Source: JAWPMT01 sp965242775 (GTDB lineage: Bacteria; Bacteroidota; Bacteroidia; Cytophagales; Cyclobacteriaceae). Taken from it: a stretch of 64,000 nt of DNA. This document shows, piece by piece, positions 1 through 8,677 of this stretch (position 1 is its first letter; every line of letters starts with the position of its first letter). The stretch spans positions 124,001 through 188,000 of the forward strand of contig CBDETI010000034.1 in NCBI GenBank assembly GCA_965242775.1, given 5' to 3'. A program made the translations under genes and the position numbers. The notes under the pieces are model-generated. The model did no database searches. It was not told the DNA's origin and was given only the letters and a program-made list of their open reading frames with translations.

Positions 1-111
1 CGTCGCAATTTCCGAAAACTCAAAATATGCGGGGACAGTAATTTGGTCGTCATCCGTATTGTCGCAGCCTATTAAGACAACCAGTGCGAAAGCCAGCCAG
101 GTATTCTTCAT
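1..111 (-). CDS. Lipoprotein, N-terminal part only (cut by window edge)
   Basis: Only the first 37 codons are present; the gene runs out of the window on the left. The start is the ATG at 109-111. The N-terminus is a short signal peptide ending in a lipobox (L-I-G-C), so the protein should be lipidated on Cys15 and sent to the envelope. The residues after the cysteine (CDNTDDDQ) are acidic, like the lipoprotein export signal reported in Bacteroidota for surface display. It lies 45 bp downstream of the helicase gene on the same strand, so it could be cotranscribed. Function unknown. Confidence 0.6.
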   Translation of the reverse strand, partial: MKNTWLAFALVVLIGCDNTDDDQITVPAYFEFSEIAT

Positions 112-156
112 GTGAGTGGTTTATGTACCAACAAGATTCGGTAGCTCTACCCCTAG

Positions 157-2607
157 TTACCTGGATTCGGCATACCGCTCCAACTGAACCTGCATCTTTG
201 CAATTCGGTCATTGATTTGCTCCGACGAAAGGTTTTGCCTTCGTATCGAATCCACTAATATCGGAAATGCAAAGGGTGTGGGCTGCAACGTCTCCTTCAA
301 TACGATCTTTTGTTGATTGATCCTTCGCATCGCTTCCAACAAACGAGATTGTTCAAATTGCTGGCTCATCACTTCCTCCATAGCCTGCTGAAGCAATCGA
401 TTGTCCGGATCATATTCTTCGAAAACCTTGTAAATAATATCTGATGACGCCTGTAGGTGTCTGGCTTTGACGTTTTTGCCTGGATATCCCTGAAAAATAA
501 GCCCGGCAATGGTAGCGACATCCCTAAATTTTCTTCTTGCCAGTTCTGTTTTATTGAGGCTTATGGCTATATCCTCCATTAGGTTCTCTTCGGAAAACAG
601 ATCCAATTCCAATGCTTCGGTAATATGAATTTCCTGGTCTGAGAGCAACTCAAACCCATAATCATTCATGGAGATGGAAAAGGTGATGCGTTGAAGCTTA
701 CTGATTCGGTAGGCAATGACGCCTGCCAGTACTTCATGTACGAACATGCCCTCAAAAGGAAACATGAAAATGTGGTGCCCAAATTTTGTCTCTGTCTTCT
801 CCACCAATAAGGTTTCTCTATCAGGTACCACACTCCACTTGTTTTGCAATTGCAAAATGGGCTGAATCGTTTGAAGCTCTATTTCTGAAGGGTTGTCCAT
901 AGCTTCTTCCAACTTTTTGCGAATCATGTCGGATAGAAGTGAGGAAAGCGGCAACCGCCCCCCTCCCCACGCTGGCGTGATCCCACTTTTTTTCTTGGAT
1001 TTTCTAACGAGCACTGTCAACTCCTTGATTTGAACGAATTGTAAGTTTTGCCCCGCGAACCAAAAGGTATCCCCCGGATTTAGTTTTGAAACAAAGTACT
1101 CCTCGACTGTTCCCAAATACCCACCTGTGATAAAACGGACCTTTAATGATGGATCCCCAACGATTGTACCAATGGATAAGCGATGCTGCGTAGCCGCCTT
1201 TTTATTGATGACCCGATAAACGCCATCGTCGCTATAGACTTTGGCAAATTCGTCGTACTCTCCCAACGTAGTACCTCCCGTTGTAATAAAATCAAGCGCC
1301 CAATGCCATTCCGCCGAGGTAAGTAATCGGTAGCAGTAGGTGTTTTTTAGTTCCTGGAGTATTTGAAGGGGACGAAAGCCATCACTCAGTGCCAGGGTGA
1401 CCAGGTATTGTACCAATACATCCATACACTTTTCAAGGGGCTTGCGACTTTCAAAATCACCATCAGTGATAGCTTGACGCAAAGCTGCCCCCTCGATCAA
1501 TTCAAGGGAGTGGGTCGGTACAAAGTAGATTTTTGAAACTTCGCCCGGACGATGCCCACTACGACCTGCTCGCTGTTGAAACCTTGAAACCCCTTTTGGA
1601 CCTCCTATTTGAATGACCAGGTCGACGGGCCTGAAGTCAACACCCAGATCGAGGCTGGAAGTGCATACCACCAGTTTCAACTTACCTGAGTGAAGTGCGT
1701 CCTCCACCCAAGTCCGGAGGTCGTTATCCAAGCTACCATGATGCATGGCTATGAGCCCGGCAAGTTGAGGTGCGTATTTGAGGATTGCCTGATACCATAG
1801 CTCCGTTTGAGATCGGGTATTAGTGAAAAGCAGGGTAGTATTTTTACTTTCGATCAACGGGATGATTTTGGGAAGTAATGCGGTACCCAGATAGCCTGAC
1901 CAGGGGAACTTTTCAACCTCGTCCGGCAGCACTGATTCGATCTCAATGGCCTTATCGATCTCAGCTTTGACTTCCACTCCTTCCCGGTAAAGATCTTCCC
2001 CAAGAAGCACTCTTTTAGCCTGTGGCAGGTTGCCTATGGTAGCCGAGATGCCCCAGATCTTGAGCCTATTATTTGAGACCTGTTTCAGTCGGGAAATAGC
2101 CAATTCCGTGGCTACACCTCGCTTGGTCCCAATAATCTCATGCCATTCATCCACGATAATTGCTTTGAGATGTCGAAAGTACCGCGGATAGTCACTTTGG
2201 CTCAGTAAGATGTGCAGACTCTCTGGTGTAATAACAATTGCCTGGGGGCTGTTTTTCTTTTGTCTCTGACGCTCGGAAGTTGGTGTATCGCCGGTGCGAA
2301 GTGCCACATTCCAACGCACATCGATATCATCGCAAAACTCCTGCATGGCGCGATGAATATCCTTTGCCAAAGCACGCAATGGGGTGACCCAGAGAATCTG
2401 CAATTCGGGAAGAACTTCGTGCTTTTCGTTATTTTCTAAAAATTCGAGCACGCATGGGATCCACAAAGCATAGGTCTTACCGCTGCCAGTCGGGGCATTG
2501 AGTAAGCCACTTTGACCACTTAAGTAAGATGTCCACGCACGCCTTTGAAAATCAAAGGGTTTCCATCCTTTATTTACAAACCAGTCTTCAGCGACTTGTA
2601 GATCCAT
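157..2607 (-). CDS. Ligase-associated Lhr-like DEXH-box helicase
   Basis: An 816-residue superfamily 2 helicase of the Lhr-like type that accompanies bacterial ATP-dependent DNA ligases in a DNA-damage-response cluster. Visible motifs: Walker A APTGSGKT at residues 38-45, DEWH box at 153-156, SAT motif at 188-190, and the motif VI arginine finger QRAGRSGHR in the second RecA lobe. The C-terminal half would hold the winged-helix and Lhr-specific domains that couple ATP hydrolysis to 3'-5' translocation. It starts at an ATG 22 bp after the ligase stop, so the two are almost certainly one operon. The repair role is inferred from the family and the neighbouring ligase. Length is normal for the subfamily. 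Confidence 0.92.
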   Translation of the reverse strand: MDLQVAEDWFVNKGWKPFDFQRRAWTSYLSGQSGLLNAPTGSGKTYALWIPCVLEFLENNEKHEVLPELQILWVTPLRALAKDIHRAMQEFCDDIDVRWNVALRTGDTPTSERQRQKKNSPQAIVITPESLHILLSQSDYPRYFRHLKAIIVDEWHEIIGTKRGVATELAISRLKQVSNNRLKIWGISATIGNLPQAKRVLLGEDLYREGVEVKAEIDKAIEIESVLPDEVEKFPWSGYLGTALLPKIIPLIESKNTTLLFTNTRSQTELWYQAILKYAPQLAGLIAMHHGSLDNDLRTWVEDALHSGKLKLVVCTSSLDLGVDFRPVDLVIQIGGPKGVSRFQQRAGRSGHRPGEVSKIYFVPTHSLELIEGAALRQAITDGDFESRKPLEKCMDVLVQYLVTLALSDGFRPLQILQELKNTYCYRLLTSAEWHWALDFITTGGTTLGEYDEFAKVYSDDGVYRVINKKAATQHRLSIGTIVGDPSLKVRFITGGYLGTVEEYFVSKLNPGDTFWFAGQNLQFVQIKELTVLVRKSKKKSGITPAWGGGRLPLSSLLSDMIRKKLEEAMDNPSEIELQTIQPILQLQNKWSVVPDRETLLVEKTETKFGHHIFMFPFEGMFVHEVLAGVIAYRISKLQRITFSISMNDYGFELLSDQEIHITEALELDLFSEENLMEDIAISLNKTELARRKFRDVATIAGLIFQGYPGKNVKARHLQASSDIIYKVFEEYDPDNRLLQQAMEEVMSQQFEQSRLLEAMRRINQQKIVLKETLQPTPFAFPILVDSIRRQNLSSEQINDRIAKMQVQLERYAESR

Positions 2608-2629
2608 CCAGTGAGGAAATTAAGAGTTC

Positions 2630-4207
2630 CTAAAGTAAGGCTTTGAGATCATCCAGCGTATTGGCTTCCTCCGGCTTTTTGTCTTTTCTCCACCGGTGGA
2701 TCCTTGGGAAACGAACCGCCAGGCCCGATTTGTGCCGCGTGGAGGCATTGATTGCTTCAAAGTGAATTTCAAATACAAGCTCCGGAGACACTGTGCGCAC
2801 GGGTCCAAATCGCTCTCTGGTATTTTTTTGCACAAATCTGGTCACCTGACCAATCTCCTCATCGGTCAGACCCGAATATGCCTTGGCGAAAGGCACTAAC
2901 TCATCGCCTGACCAAACGGCGAAGGTATAATCGGAATACACATCAGCTCGTTTGCCGTGCCCCTTTTGGGCATAGATCATCACCGCGTCTATCGAAAAAG
3001 GGTCTACTTTCCACTTCCACCAGTCTCCTCTTTTTCTACCAACCTTATAGGTGCTCGACAGACGTTTAACCATGAATCCCTCCGCATCATGCGCCCTTGA
3101 CGCTGCTCGCAGTGTAGCCAAATCTTCCCAGGAATCAGCGGCAATTGTCCGTGAGACACTCACTACCTCGTGCAAAAATGGATTCTCCAACAACCTGATC
3201 AGGCTCTTTCTTCTTTCCTCCAATGGATGATCCCGAATATCCTGCCCCTGGTACTCCATTAGATCGTACGCCAATATTGCTGCCGGAGCTTCTCTCAAAT
3301 GCTTCCTGGCTACTTTTTTTCTACCGATTCGGGTTTGTAAGACAGAAAAAGGTAGCGGTCTACCCTCCTTGTATGCCAGCAGTTCACCATCAATGGCAAT
3401 GCCATCGGGTAAATGATCAGCGATCGCATGAAACTCCGGAAATTTCTCGGTGATCAACTCCTCTCCTCTACTCCACAGAAACAATTGCCCCTCCCGCTTG
3501 ATCAGCTGAGATCTAATGCCATCCCATTTCCATTCTATCTGCCAATCTGCCAGCGAGCCAAGGGCTTGGACCTCCCCCTCGACGGGGTAAGCGAGGTAAA
3601 ACGGGTATGGTCTGGAGGGATCGGCCTGTTGGTCCGCCAGAAGTAACTTATAGAATGTGATCTGGCCCGGATCCCAGTCACCAACCAGGCGATGTGCTAT
3701 CTGTGAGGGTTCAAGTTGGCACACCTGGGCCAGGGCTCGATACATCAGGTTATGTGAAACACCCACGCGGAATCCACCAGTGATGAGTTTATTGAAAACA
3801 AATCGTTCTGCTGCTGGTAGCATCTTCCAGACATCCGTGACAAAATCCTTCTTTTCCAGCTCCGACTTGTCCGACAAAGCCTGCAACGCCTGGATCCAAT
3901 AGGTGAGTGGCCGATCCTCTTTCCCCTCGCTAGGGGGCAAAATCAAAGCGATTGTCTCCGCCAAATCACCCACAACTCCATAGGACTCATCAAACAGCCA
4001 TGGTTCCATTCTGGCATACTGCATCGCCCAATCTGCCAACAAACGAGTATTAATCTGTCTTCTGGGTCTTCTGTGGGTAAACAGAGCAATGGTCCAAACC
4101 TTATCTTCGTCCGACGCCTTCTGGAAATAGTTAACCAAAAAATCCATTTTACGACTCGTCTTAGTCGTATTTTCCAGTGCTCTTATTAAATCGGTGAATG
4201 CCTTCAA
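2630..4207 (-). CDS. ATP-dependent DNA ligase (ligase-associated repair cluster)
   Basis: A 525-residue ATP-dependent DNA ligase that seals nicks through an enzyme-adenylate. The adenylated lysine is K227 in the KxDG motif (EWKWDGIR, residues 225-232). An N-terminal DNA-binding domain (about 1-200) precedes the nucleotidyltransferase domain, and an OB-fold domain makes up the last 100 or so residues. The start is a TTG: the family N-terminus (M-K-x-F) aligns with this codon and the next in-frame ATG would remove 20 conserved residues. A TATATTTTG sequence on the minus strand about 15 bp upstream may be the -7 promoter element. The partner helicase follows. The MBL-fold exonuclease and PdeM phosphoesterase often found in such clusters are not next to it here. 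Confidence 0.92.
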   Translation of the reverse strand: MKAFTDLIRALENTTKTSRKMDFLVNYFQKASDEDKVWTIALFTHRRPRRQINTRLLADWAMQYARMEPWLFDESYGVVGDLAETIALILPPSEGKEDRPLTYWIQALQALSDKSELEKKDFVTDVWKMLPAAERFVFNKLITGGFRVGVSHNLMYRALAQVCQLEPSQIAHRLVGDWDPGQITFYKLLLADQQADPSRPYPFYLAYPVEGEVQALGSLADWQIEWKWDGIRSQLIKREGQLFLWSRGEELITEKFPEFHAIADHLPDGIAIDGELLAYKEGRPLPFSVLQTRIGRKKVARKHLREAPAAILAYDLMEYQGQDIRDHPLEERRKSLIRLLENPFLHEVVSVSRTIAADSWEDLATLRAASRAHDAEGFMVKRLSSTYKVGRKRGDWWKWKVDPFSIDAVMIYAQKGHGKRADVYSDYTFAVWSGDELVPFAKAYSGLTDEEIGQVTRFVQKNTRERFGPVRTVSPELVFEIHFEAINASTRHKSGLAVRFPRIHRWRKDKKPEEANTLDDLKALL

Positions 4208-4294
4208 TGGTAATGTAATGCCAAAATATAGTGCACGAACTTACGAGAATACCCTTTCACCCTGCATTTTTGCCCTGAATCAGAGCAACCGCGA

Positions 4295-5854
4295 ATGTCG
4301 CCCGGTACACATCATAAAAATACGCTTTTGTTAATAGCCACTACTACGTTAGTCCGGCTTTACCTGGCAGCATTTACTGGACTAGGAGTTGGAGAATCCT
4401 ACTATTGGCGGGGTGTTCAATTTTTGGATTGGAGTTATTATGATCAACCGCCGTTGTTTTTCTGGGTAAGTCGGTTGTCAGTTGAGTTGATGGGGCTTTC
4501 CAATTTCGGGTTAAGATTTCCTGCCGTTCTATTTTTCGCCGGGAGCTGTTGGTTGCTGTTCCTGATAACCAGAAAACTATTTTCTGATGCTGCGGGATTC
4601 TATGCGGTAATATTGTTTAACCTGAGCCTGGTTTTCACGGTTCCTATTGCATCCTGGTTCCAGCCCGATGCACCTTTGGTTTTCTTTTGGTTGCTCACAG
4701 TCTATACACTGTCAAAAATCTTCTTCTCAAATCATCCTGAAGCGGGCATTTACCCTTGGCTCCTGGCGGGCTTCACCCTGGGCCTAACCGCCCTAAGTAA
4801 ATATCATGCACTGTTTTTGATAGCTTCAGTTTTCCTTTTCGTTGTTTTCAACAAGTCAGAAAGGAAGTGGCTAACCAATCCCGCTCCCTATTTGGCAGTA
4901 ATCATTTCCATTCTCATGCTGGCACCGGTTTTTTATTGGAATAGTCAACACGATTGGGTGTCATTTACTTTTCAGGGCACACGGGCAGGAGGCGATGGGC
5001 TGAATTTTGCGCGATTAGGTAGAAGCCTTATCGGGCAGGTCGCGTGGATCGCCCCATGGATTTGGCTACCGCTTATTCTTCAACTTGTCAGGTCCGGAAA
5101 GTCCAAAGATAAACGTCATAGCTTCTTATTTTGGTGCGCCATACTACCTATCGGTTTTTTCACGCTAATTTCCCTGGTCTCAAGAATTGGGTTTCATTTC
5201 CATTGGCAGGCGCCTGGCTATCTAATGATATTTCCGGCATTGGGCGATCATGTGGCGGCGAGGTTAGCGCAAGGTCAGGTTGCTACGAGACGCTGGCTTA
5301 GGGCATCCACAACAGTGACCGTAGTTATCGTAATTGCATTGGTGGTGCATATGACCACAGGTTTTTGGAGTGTAGCCGGTCCAAAGCTTGTGGGTGAGCA
5401 ATTCGGAGTTTCATCCGATCCTACAATAGAGGGCGTAGATTTTGATCAGATCCGGGCCAGGTTTGAGAAGGAAGGTTGGTTGAATGATGACAATATATTT
5501 GTTGCCACCGAGAAATGGTGGCAAACAGGCAAGGTTGACTGGCCGCTGAAGGGGGAAAAAGATGTTCTGATCTTTCATCCGGACCCGAGAAATCACGCAT
5601 ATTTTTTCGATCCTCAAAGCCACCTGGGAAAAGACGCCATTTATGTGCGTTATCATAAAGAACACGGCCTCCCCTCGCAGCATCTTGTTCCCTTCTTCGA
5701 AGACGTGCGCACCCTTGCTCCAATAGCAGTGGGCAGAGGAGGGAAAGTAGACCTGTTGCTCGATGTATTTTATTGTCAGAATTTCAAAGTACCGGATACG
5801 CCCCAAGAACAGCTTCCACTATATAAGAGATTGTCAGGCCGAGCGCCTTTTTGA
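4295..5854 (+). CDS. GT39-family membrane glycosyltransferase (ArnT/PMT-like)
   Basis: A 519-residue polytopic membrane protein of the ArnT/protein-O-mannosyltransferase superfamily, which transfers a sugar from a polyprenyl-phosphate donor to an acceptor on the periplasmic side. The first extracytoplasmic loop carries the family signature around E34 (VGESYYW, usually DExYYW) and YDQPP at 49-53 (usually Y-x-HPP). About ten hydrophobic segments follow up to residue 350, then a soluble C-terminal domain of about 150 residues. The acidic residue normally preceding the Glu is a Gly here, so the acceptor or the activity may differ from ArnT. It is divergent from the ligase gene and its last 21 bp overlap the convergent EamA gene. 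The substrate cannot be named. Confidence 0.82.
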   Translation: MSPGTHHKNTLLLIATTTLVRLYLAAFTGLGVGESYYWRGVQFLDWSYYDQPPLFFWVSRLSVELMGLSNFGLRFPAVLFFAGSCWLLFLITRKLFSDAAGFYAVILFNLSLVFTVPIASWFQPDAPLVFFWLLTVYTLSKIFFSNHPEAGIYPWLLAGFTLGLTALSKYHALFLIASVFLFVVFNKSERKWLTNPAPYLAVIISILMLAPVFYWNSQHDWVSFTFQGTRAGGDGLNFARLGRSLIGQVAWIAPWIWLPLILQLVRSGKSKDKRHSFLFWCAILPIGFFTLISLVSRIGFHFHWQAPGYLMIFPALGDHVAARLAQGQVATRRWLRASTTVTVVIVIALVVHMTTGFWSVAGPKLVGEQFGVSSDPTIEGVDFDQIRARFEKEGWLNDDNIFVATEKWWQTGKVDWPLKGEKDVLIFHPDPRNHAYFFDPQSHLGKDAIYVRYHKEHGLPSQHLVPFFEDVRTLAPIAVGRGGKVDLLLDVFYCQNFKVPDTPQEQLPLYKRLSGRAPF

Positions 5855-6697
5855 AACAACTCCCTTGAATACTACATTCGCCACCACCCCTAAAATCACC
5901 AACCCCATGCCCGCATAGGTATATAGGTTGAAGGATTCATCAAAAATGAAATAGCCGAGCAGCAACGCGTAGATCAGCCCCACATAGTTGAGGATTGAAA
6001 CCTTGGAAACTTCCTCTGACTGATAGGACTTGGTCATAAAGAATTGCGCAATCTGTGTTAGAATACCCACTGCTAGCAAGACAAGCCAGTCTGAGCCCTG
6101 CGGCTGAACCCATACAAAATAGGACCACACCGCGCCGATGGGTAGCAGGACCAACGGAAAGTACAAGATAATGACCAGCGGATGCTCGGTAGTATTGAGC
6201 TTCCTTACAAAGTTGTAAGCCAGGCCCATAAAAAAAGAAGTTCCAAATCCCATGAGCAAATGCACAAGAGATATTCGCGTATCAAAACCTTGCACAACCA
6301 ATACCCCGGCAAATGATATCAGGAAAAATGCCCATTGCCACCTATAAACTTTTTCTCGGACTATAAAAATGCCCAGCAATGAGGTAAAAATCGGCGCCAG
6401 GTATTGCAGGGTCGCAGCGGTAGCCAAGGGAATTTCGTGCAGCAGGTAGAAATAAATGATCAAGGCCGCCGATCCGGTCACTCCCCTGGCAATAAGAATG
6501 GGCTTGTTGTGCCCCCAAATGGGCACATCCTGTCGCTGCAGTAGAAAAACACTGATCACCAGCGAAATAATGGCTCTGAAGAAAATGATCTCAATGGCGG
6601 GTATGTGCGAGATCGCTTTCACACAAACTTTCATCAAAGCGAAAGTCAATGTAGCCAGCAACATGTAGCGAACACCAGGCGTGAGGTATTCCCTCAT
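5834..6697 (-). CDS. EamA/DMT-family permease
   Basis: A 287-residue protein with about ten transmembrane helices arranged as two EamA repeats (roughly residues 9-137 and 150-282), the standard layout of drug/metabolite transporter superfamily exporters. Substrates in this family range from amino acids to nucleotides and cannot be predicted here. Its start codon overlaps the stop of the LolD-like ATPase gene by 4 bp (ATGA), so the two are translationally coupled, although DMT carriers do not use ATPases. The C-terminus overlaps the convergent glycosyltransferase gene by 21 bp. Confidence 0.85.
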   Translation of the reverse strand: MREYLTPGVRYMLLATLTFALMKVCVKAISHIPAIEIIFFRAIISLVISVFLLQRQDVPIWGHNKPILIARGVTGSAALIIYFYLLHEIPLATAATLQYLAPIFTSLLGIFIVREKVYRWQWAFFLISFAGVLVVQGFDTRISLVHLLMGFGTSFFMGLAYNFVRKLNTTEHPLVIILYFPLVLLPIGAVWSYFVWVQPQGSDWLVLLAVGILTQIAQFFMTKSYQSEEVSKVSILNYVGLIYALLLGYFIFDESFNLYTYAGMGLVILGVVANVVFKGVVSKRRSA

Positions 6698-7344
6698 AGC
6701 ATGACCCCATCCTTTATTTCCAATCGTCGGTCGGTCATAGAAGCCAGGTCCTCGTTGTGCGTGACTATCACGAAGGTTTGTCCTAGCGTTTCCCGTAATT
6801 CGAAGAAGAGGTCATGGAGTTCACCGGCATTCTTAGAGTCCAGGTTTCCGGTTGGCTCATCAGCAAACACGATAAGGGGATCGTTAATCAGCGCCCTGGC
6901 GACCGAAACTCGCTGTTGTTCGCCTCCTGACAGCTCCGAAGGTTTATGATCCATGCGTTCGCCAAGCCCCAACATGGATAACAGGTCTTCAGCTTTTTTC
7001 ACCACCTCCTGCTGACTTTTGCGTCCGATATAGCCTGGTAGGCTTACATTTTCCAATGCATTAAACTCTGGCAACAAATTGTGGAATTGAAAAATGAATC
7101 CAATGTTGTCATTGCGGAATTTGGCAAGCGGTTTTTGTGCCAAACTGAATACTTCCTGGTCCCTGAGAATCAAATTTCCCTCATCGGGATAATCCAGGGT
7201 TCCCAGGATATGCAACAAGGTACTTTTGCCAGCGCCGGAAGCTCCCACGATACTCACTACCTCTTTTTCCTTTATTTCAAGGTCAATCCCTTTCAGAACG
7301 GATAAGGCTCCATACGATTTCTTGATCCCTGTTGCTTTGAGCAT
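6694..7344 (-). CDS. LolD/MacB-type ABC transporter ATP-binding protein
   Basis: A 216-residue ABC ATPase of the LolD/FtsE/MacB group. Walker A lies at residues 34-42 with K40, the Q-loop glutamine at Q86, the signature LSGGEQQ at 138-144, and Walker B with catalytic E163 in FADEP. This group powers FtsX-like permeases that move lipoproteins, macrolides or peptides out of the inner membrane. No permease is adjacent: the next gene is an EamA carrier. Two large stand-alone FtsX-type permeases occur elsewhere in this window and could in principle use a shared ATPase such as this one; that is speculation. The start ATG is well placed ahead of the beta-strand of the nucleotide-binding domain. Confidence 0.88.
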   Translation of the reverse strand: MLKATGIKKSYGALSVLKGIDLEIKEKEVVSIVGASGAGKSTLLHILGTLDYPDEGNLILRDQEVFSLAQKPLAKFRNDNIGFIFQFHNLLPEFNALENVSLPGYIGRKSQQEVVKKAEDLLSMLGLGERMDHKPSELSGGEQQRVSVARALINDPLIVFADEPTGNLDSKNAGELHDLFFELRETLGQTFVIVTHNEDLASMTDRRLEIKDGVML

Positions 7345-7413
7345 GCCGCAAACTTAATTGAATAAATGAAGGTTAAAACCGAAAATGCAAAGGTTTGGAA
7401 CGTCCGCAGTTCC

Positions 7414-7444
7414 TTGGACAAAGGCGGTCAATCGAGTAGATTCG
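7414..7444 (+). promoter_or_regulatory. Candidate sucC promoter
   Basis: TTG at 7414-7416 and TAGATTCG at 7437-7444 are 20 bp apart and resemble the Bacteroidota -33 (TTTG) and -7 (TAnnTTTG) elements, with one mismatch in the latter. The sucC ATG begins 20 bp after the -7 box. Position and spacing are right, but the match is imperfect. Confidence 0.4.
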
Positions 7445-7463
7445 CATCAAATTTGAAAACAGC

Positions 7464-8675
7464 ATGAATATCCACGAATATCAGGCCAAGGAAATCCTAA
7501 AAAGCTACGGGGTGACTATCCAAAACGGGATTGTTGCGGATACGCCGCAAAAAGCCATTGAAGCAGCCAAAGAACTCAATGCTCAGACCGGTACAAGCTG
7601 GTATGTAGTTAAAGCCCAAATTCATGCTGGTGGACGTGGGAAAGGAAAAATCGAAGAAACTGGTTCCAACGGCGTGGTACTGGCAAAGAGTTTGGATGAG
7701 GTAGAACCAAAATCAGAGGCAATCCTTGGAGGCACCTTGGTCACTCATCAAACAGGGCCGGCTGGCAAAAGGGTAAACAAAGTGCTTATAGCGGAGGATG
7801 TATACTATCCTGGCGATTCCGAGCCTAAGGAATATTATCTCTCGATCTTATTGGATAGAGCGACAGGTCAGAATGTGATCATGGCCTCCACAGAAGGCGG
7901 CATGGACATTGAAACGGTTGCTGAGGAGACACCTGAAAAAATCATTAAGGAATGGGTGGACCCTGCAGTCGGTCTTCAAGGGTTTCAGGCAAGAAAAGTT
8001 GCTTTCTCTCTCGGACTTTCAGGAGCAGCTTTCAAAGGCATGGTGAAATTCATAGGCGCTCTGTATAATGCCTACGTGGATACGGATGCCTCCCAGTTCG
8101 AAATTAACCCTGTTTTGAAGACGTCTGACGATAAAATATTGGCCGTGGACGCCAAGGTAAACCTCGACGAGAACGCGCTTTTCAGGCACAAGGATTTGGC
8201 AGAGTTACGTGACATCACAGAAGAAGATCCACTCGAAGTAGAAGCCGGTCAAAGTGGACTAAATTATGTCAAATTGGATGGCAATGTAGGCTGCATGGTC
8301 AATGGTGCGGGTCTGGCCATGGCGACCATGGATATCATTAAATTATCAGGTGGCGAGCCTGCCAACTTCCTGGATGTCGGAGGCGGGGCGAATGCAAAGA
8401 CAGTCGAGGCTGGTTTCAGAATTATTCTCAGAGATCCGAATGTGAAAGCCATCCTTATCAATATATTCGGTGGTATCGTACGATGTGATCGGGTAGCCAA
8501 TGGTGTGGTAGAAGCCTATAAAAATATTGGTAATATCGAAGTACCTATTATCGTAAGGTTGCAAGGCACAAACGCAGAGGAAGGCGCCAAGATCATCGAG
8601 GAGTCCGGTCTAAAAGTAACTTCCGCGATCGTACTGAAAGATGCAGCTGAAAGAGTCAAGGAAGTCTTGAGCTAA
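7464..8675 (+). CDS. sucC: Succinate-CoA ligase (ADP-forming) subunit beta
   Basis: A 403-residue beta subunit of succinyl-CoA synthetase, the TCA-cycle enzyme that interconverts succinyl-CoA and succinate with substrate-level phosphorylation. The N-terminus (MNIHEYQAKEIL) is diagnostic and starts the ATP-grasp domain. The glycine-rich CoA/phosphate loop (GNVGCMVNGAG, then FLDVGGGAN) lies in the C-terminal ligase domain. Length is typical. The alpha subunit sucD is not adjacent, so the two subunit genes are unlinked here, which is common in Bacteroidota. The gene stands alone between divergent and convergent neighbours: its stop is 2 bp from the stop of the convergent hydrolase gene. Confidence 0.96.
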   Translation: MNIHEYQAKEILKSYGVTIQNGIVADTPQKAIEAAKELNAQTGTSWYVVKAQIHAGGRGKGKIEETGSNGVVLAKSLDEVEPKSEAILGGTLVTHQTGPAGKRVNKVLIAEDVYYPGDSEPKEYYLSILLDRATGQNVIMASTEGGMDIETVAEETPEKIIKEWVDPAVGLQGFQARKVAFSLGLSGAAFKGMVKFIGALYNAYVDTDASQFEINPVLKTSDDKILAVDAKVNLDENALFRHKDLAELRDITEEDPLEVEAGQSGLNYVKLDGNVGCMVNGAGLAMATMDIIKLSGGEPANFLDVGGGANAKTVEAGFRIILRDPNVKAILINIFGGIVRCDRVANGVVEAYKNIGNIEVPIIVRLQGTNAEEGAKIIEESGLKVTSAIVLKDAAERVKEVLS

Positions 8676-8677
8676 AA

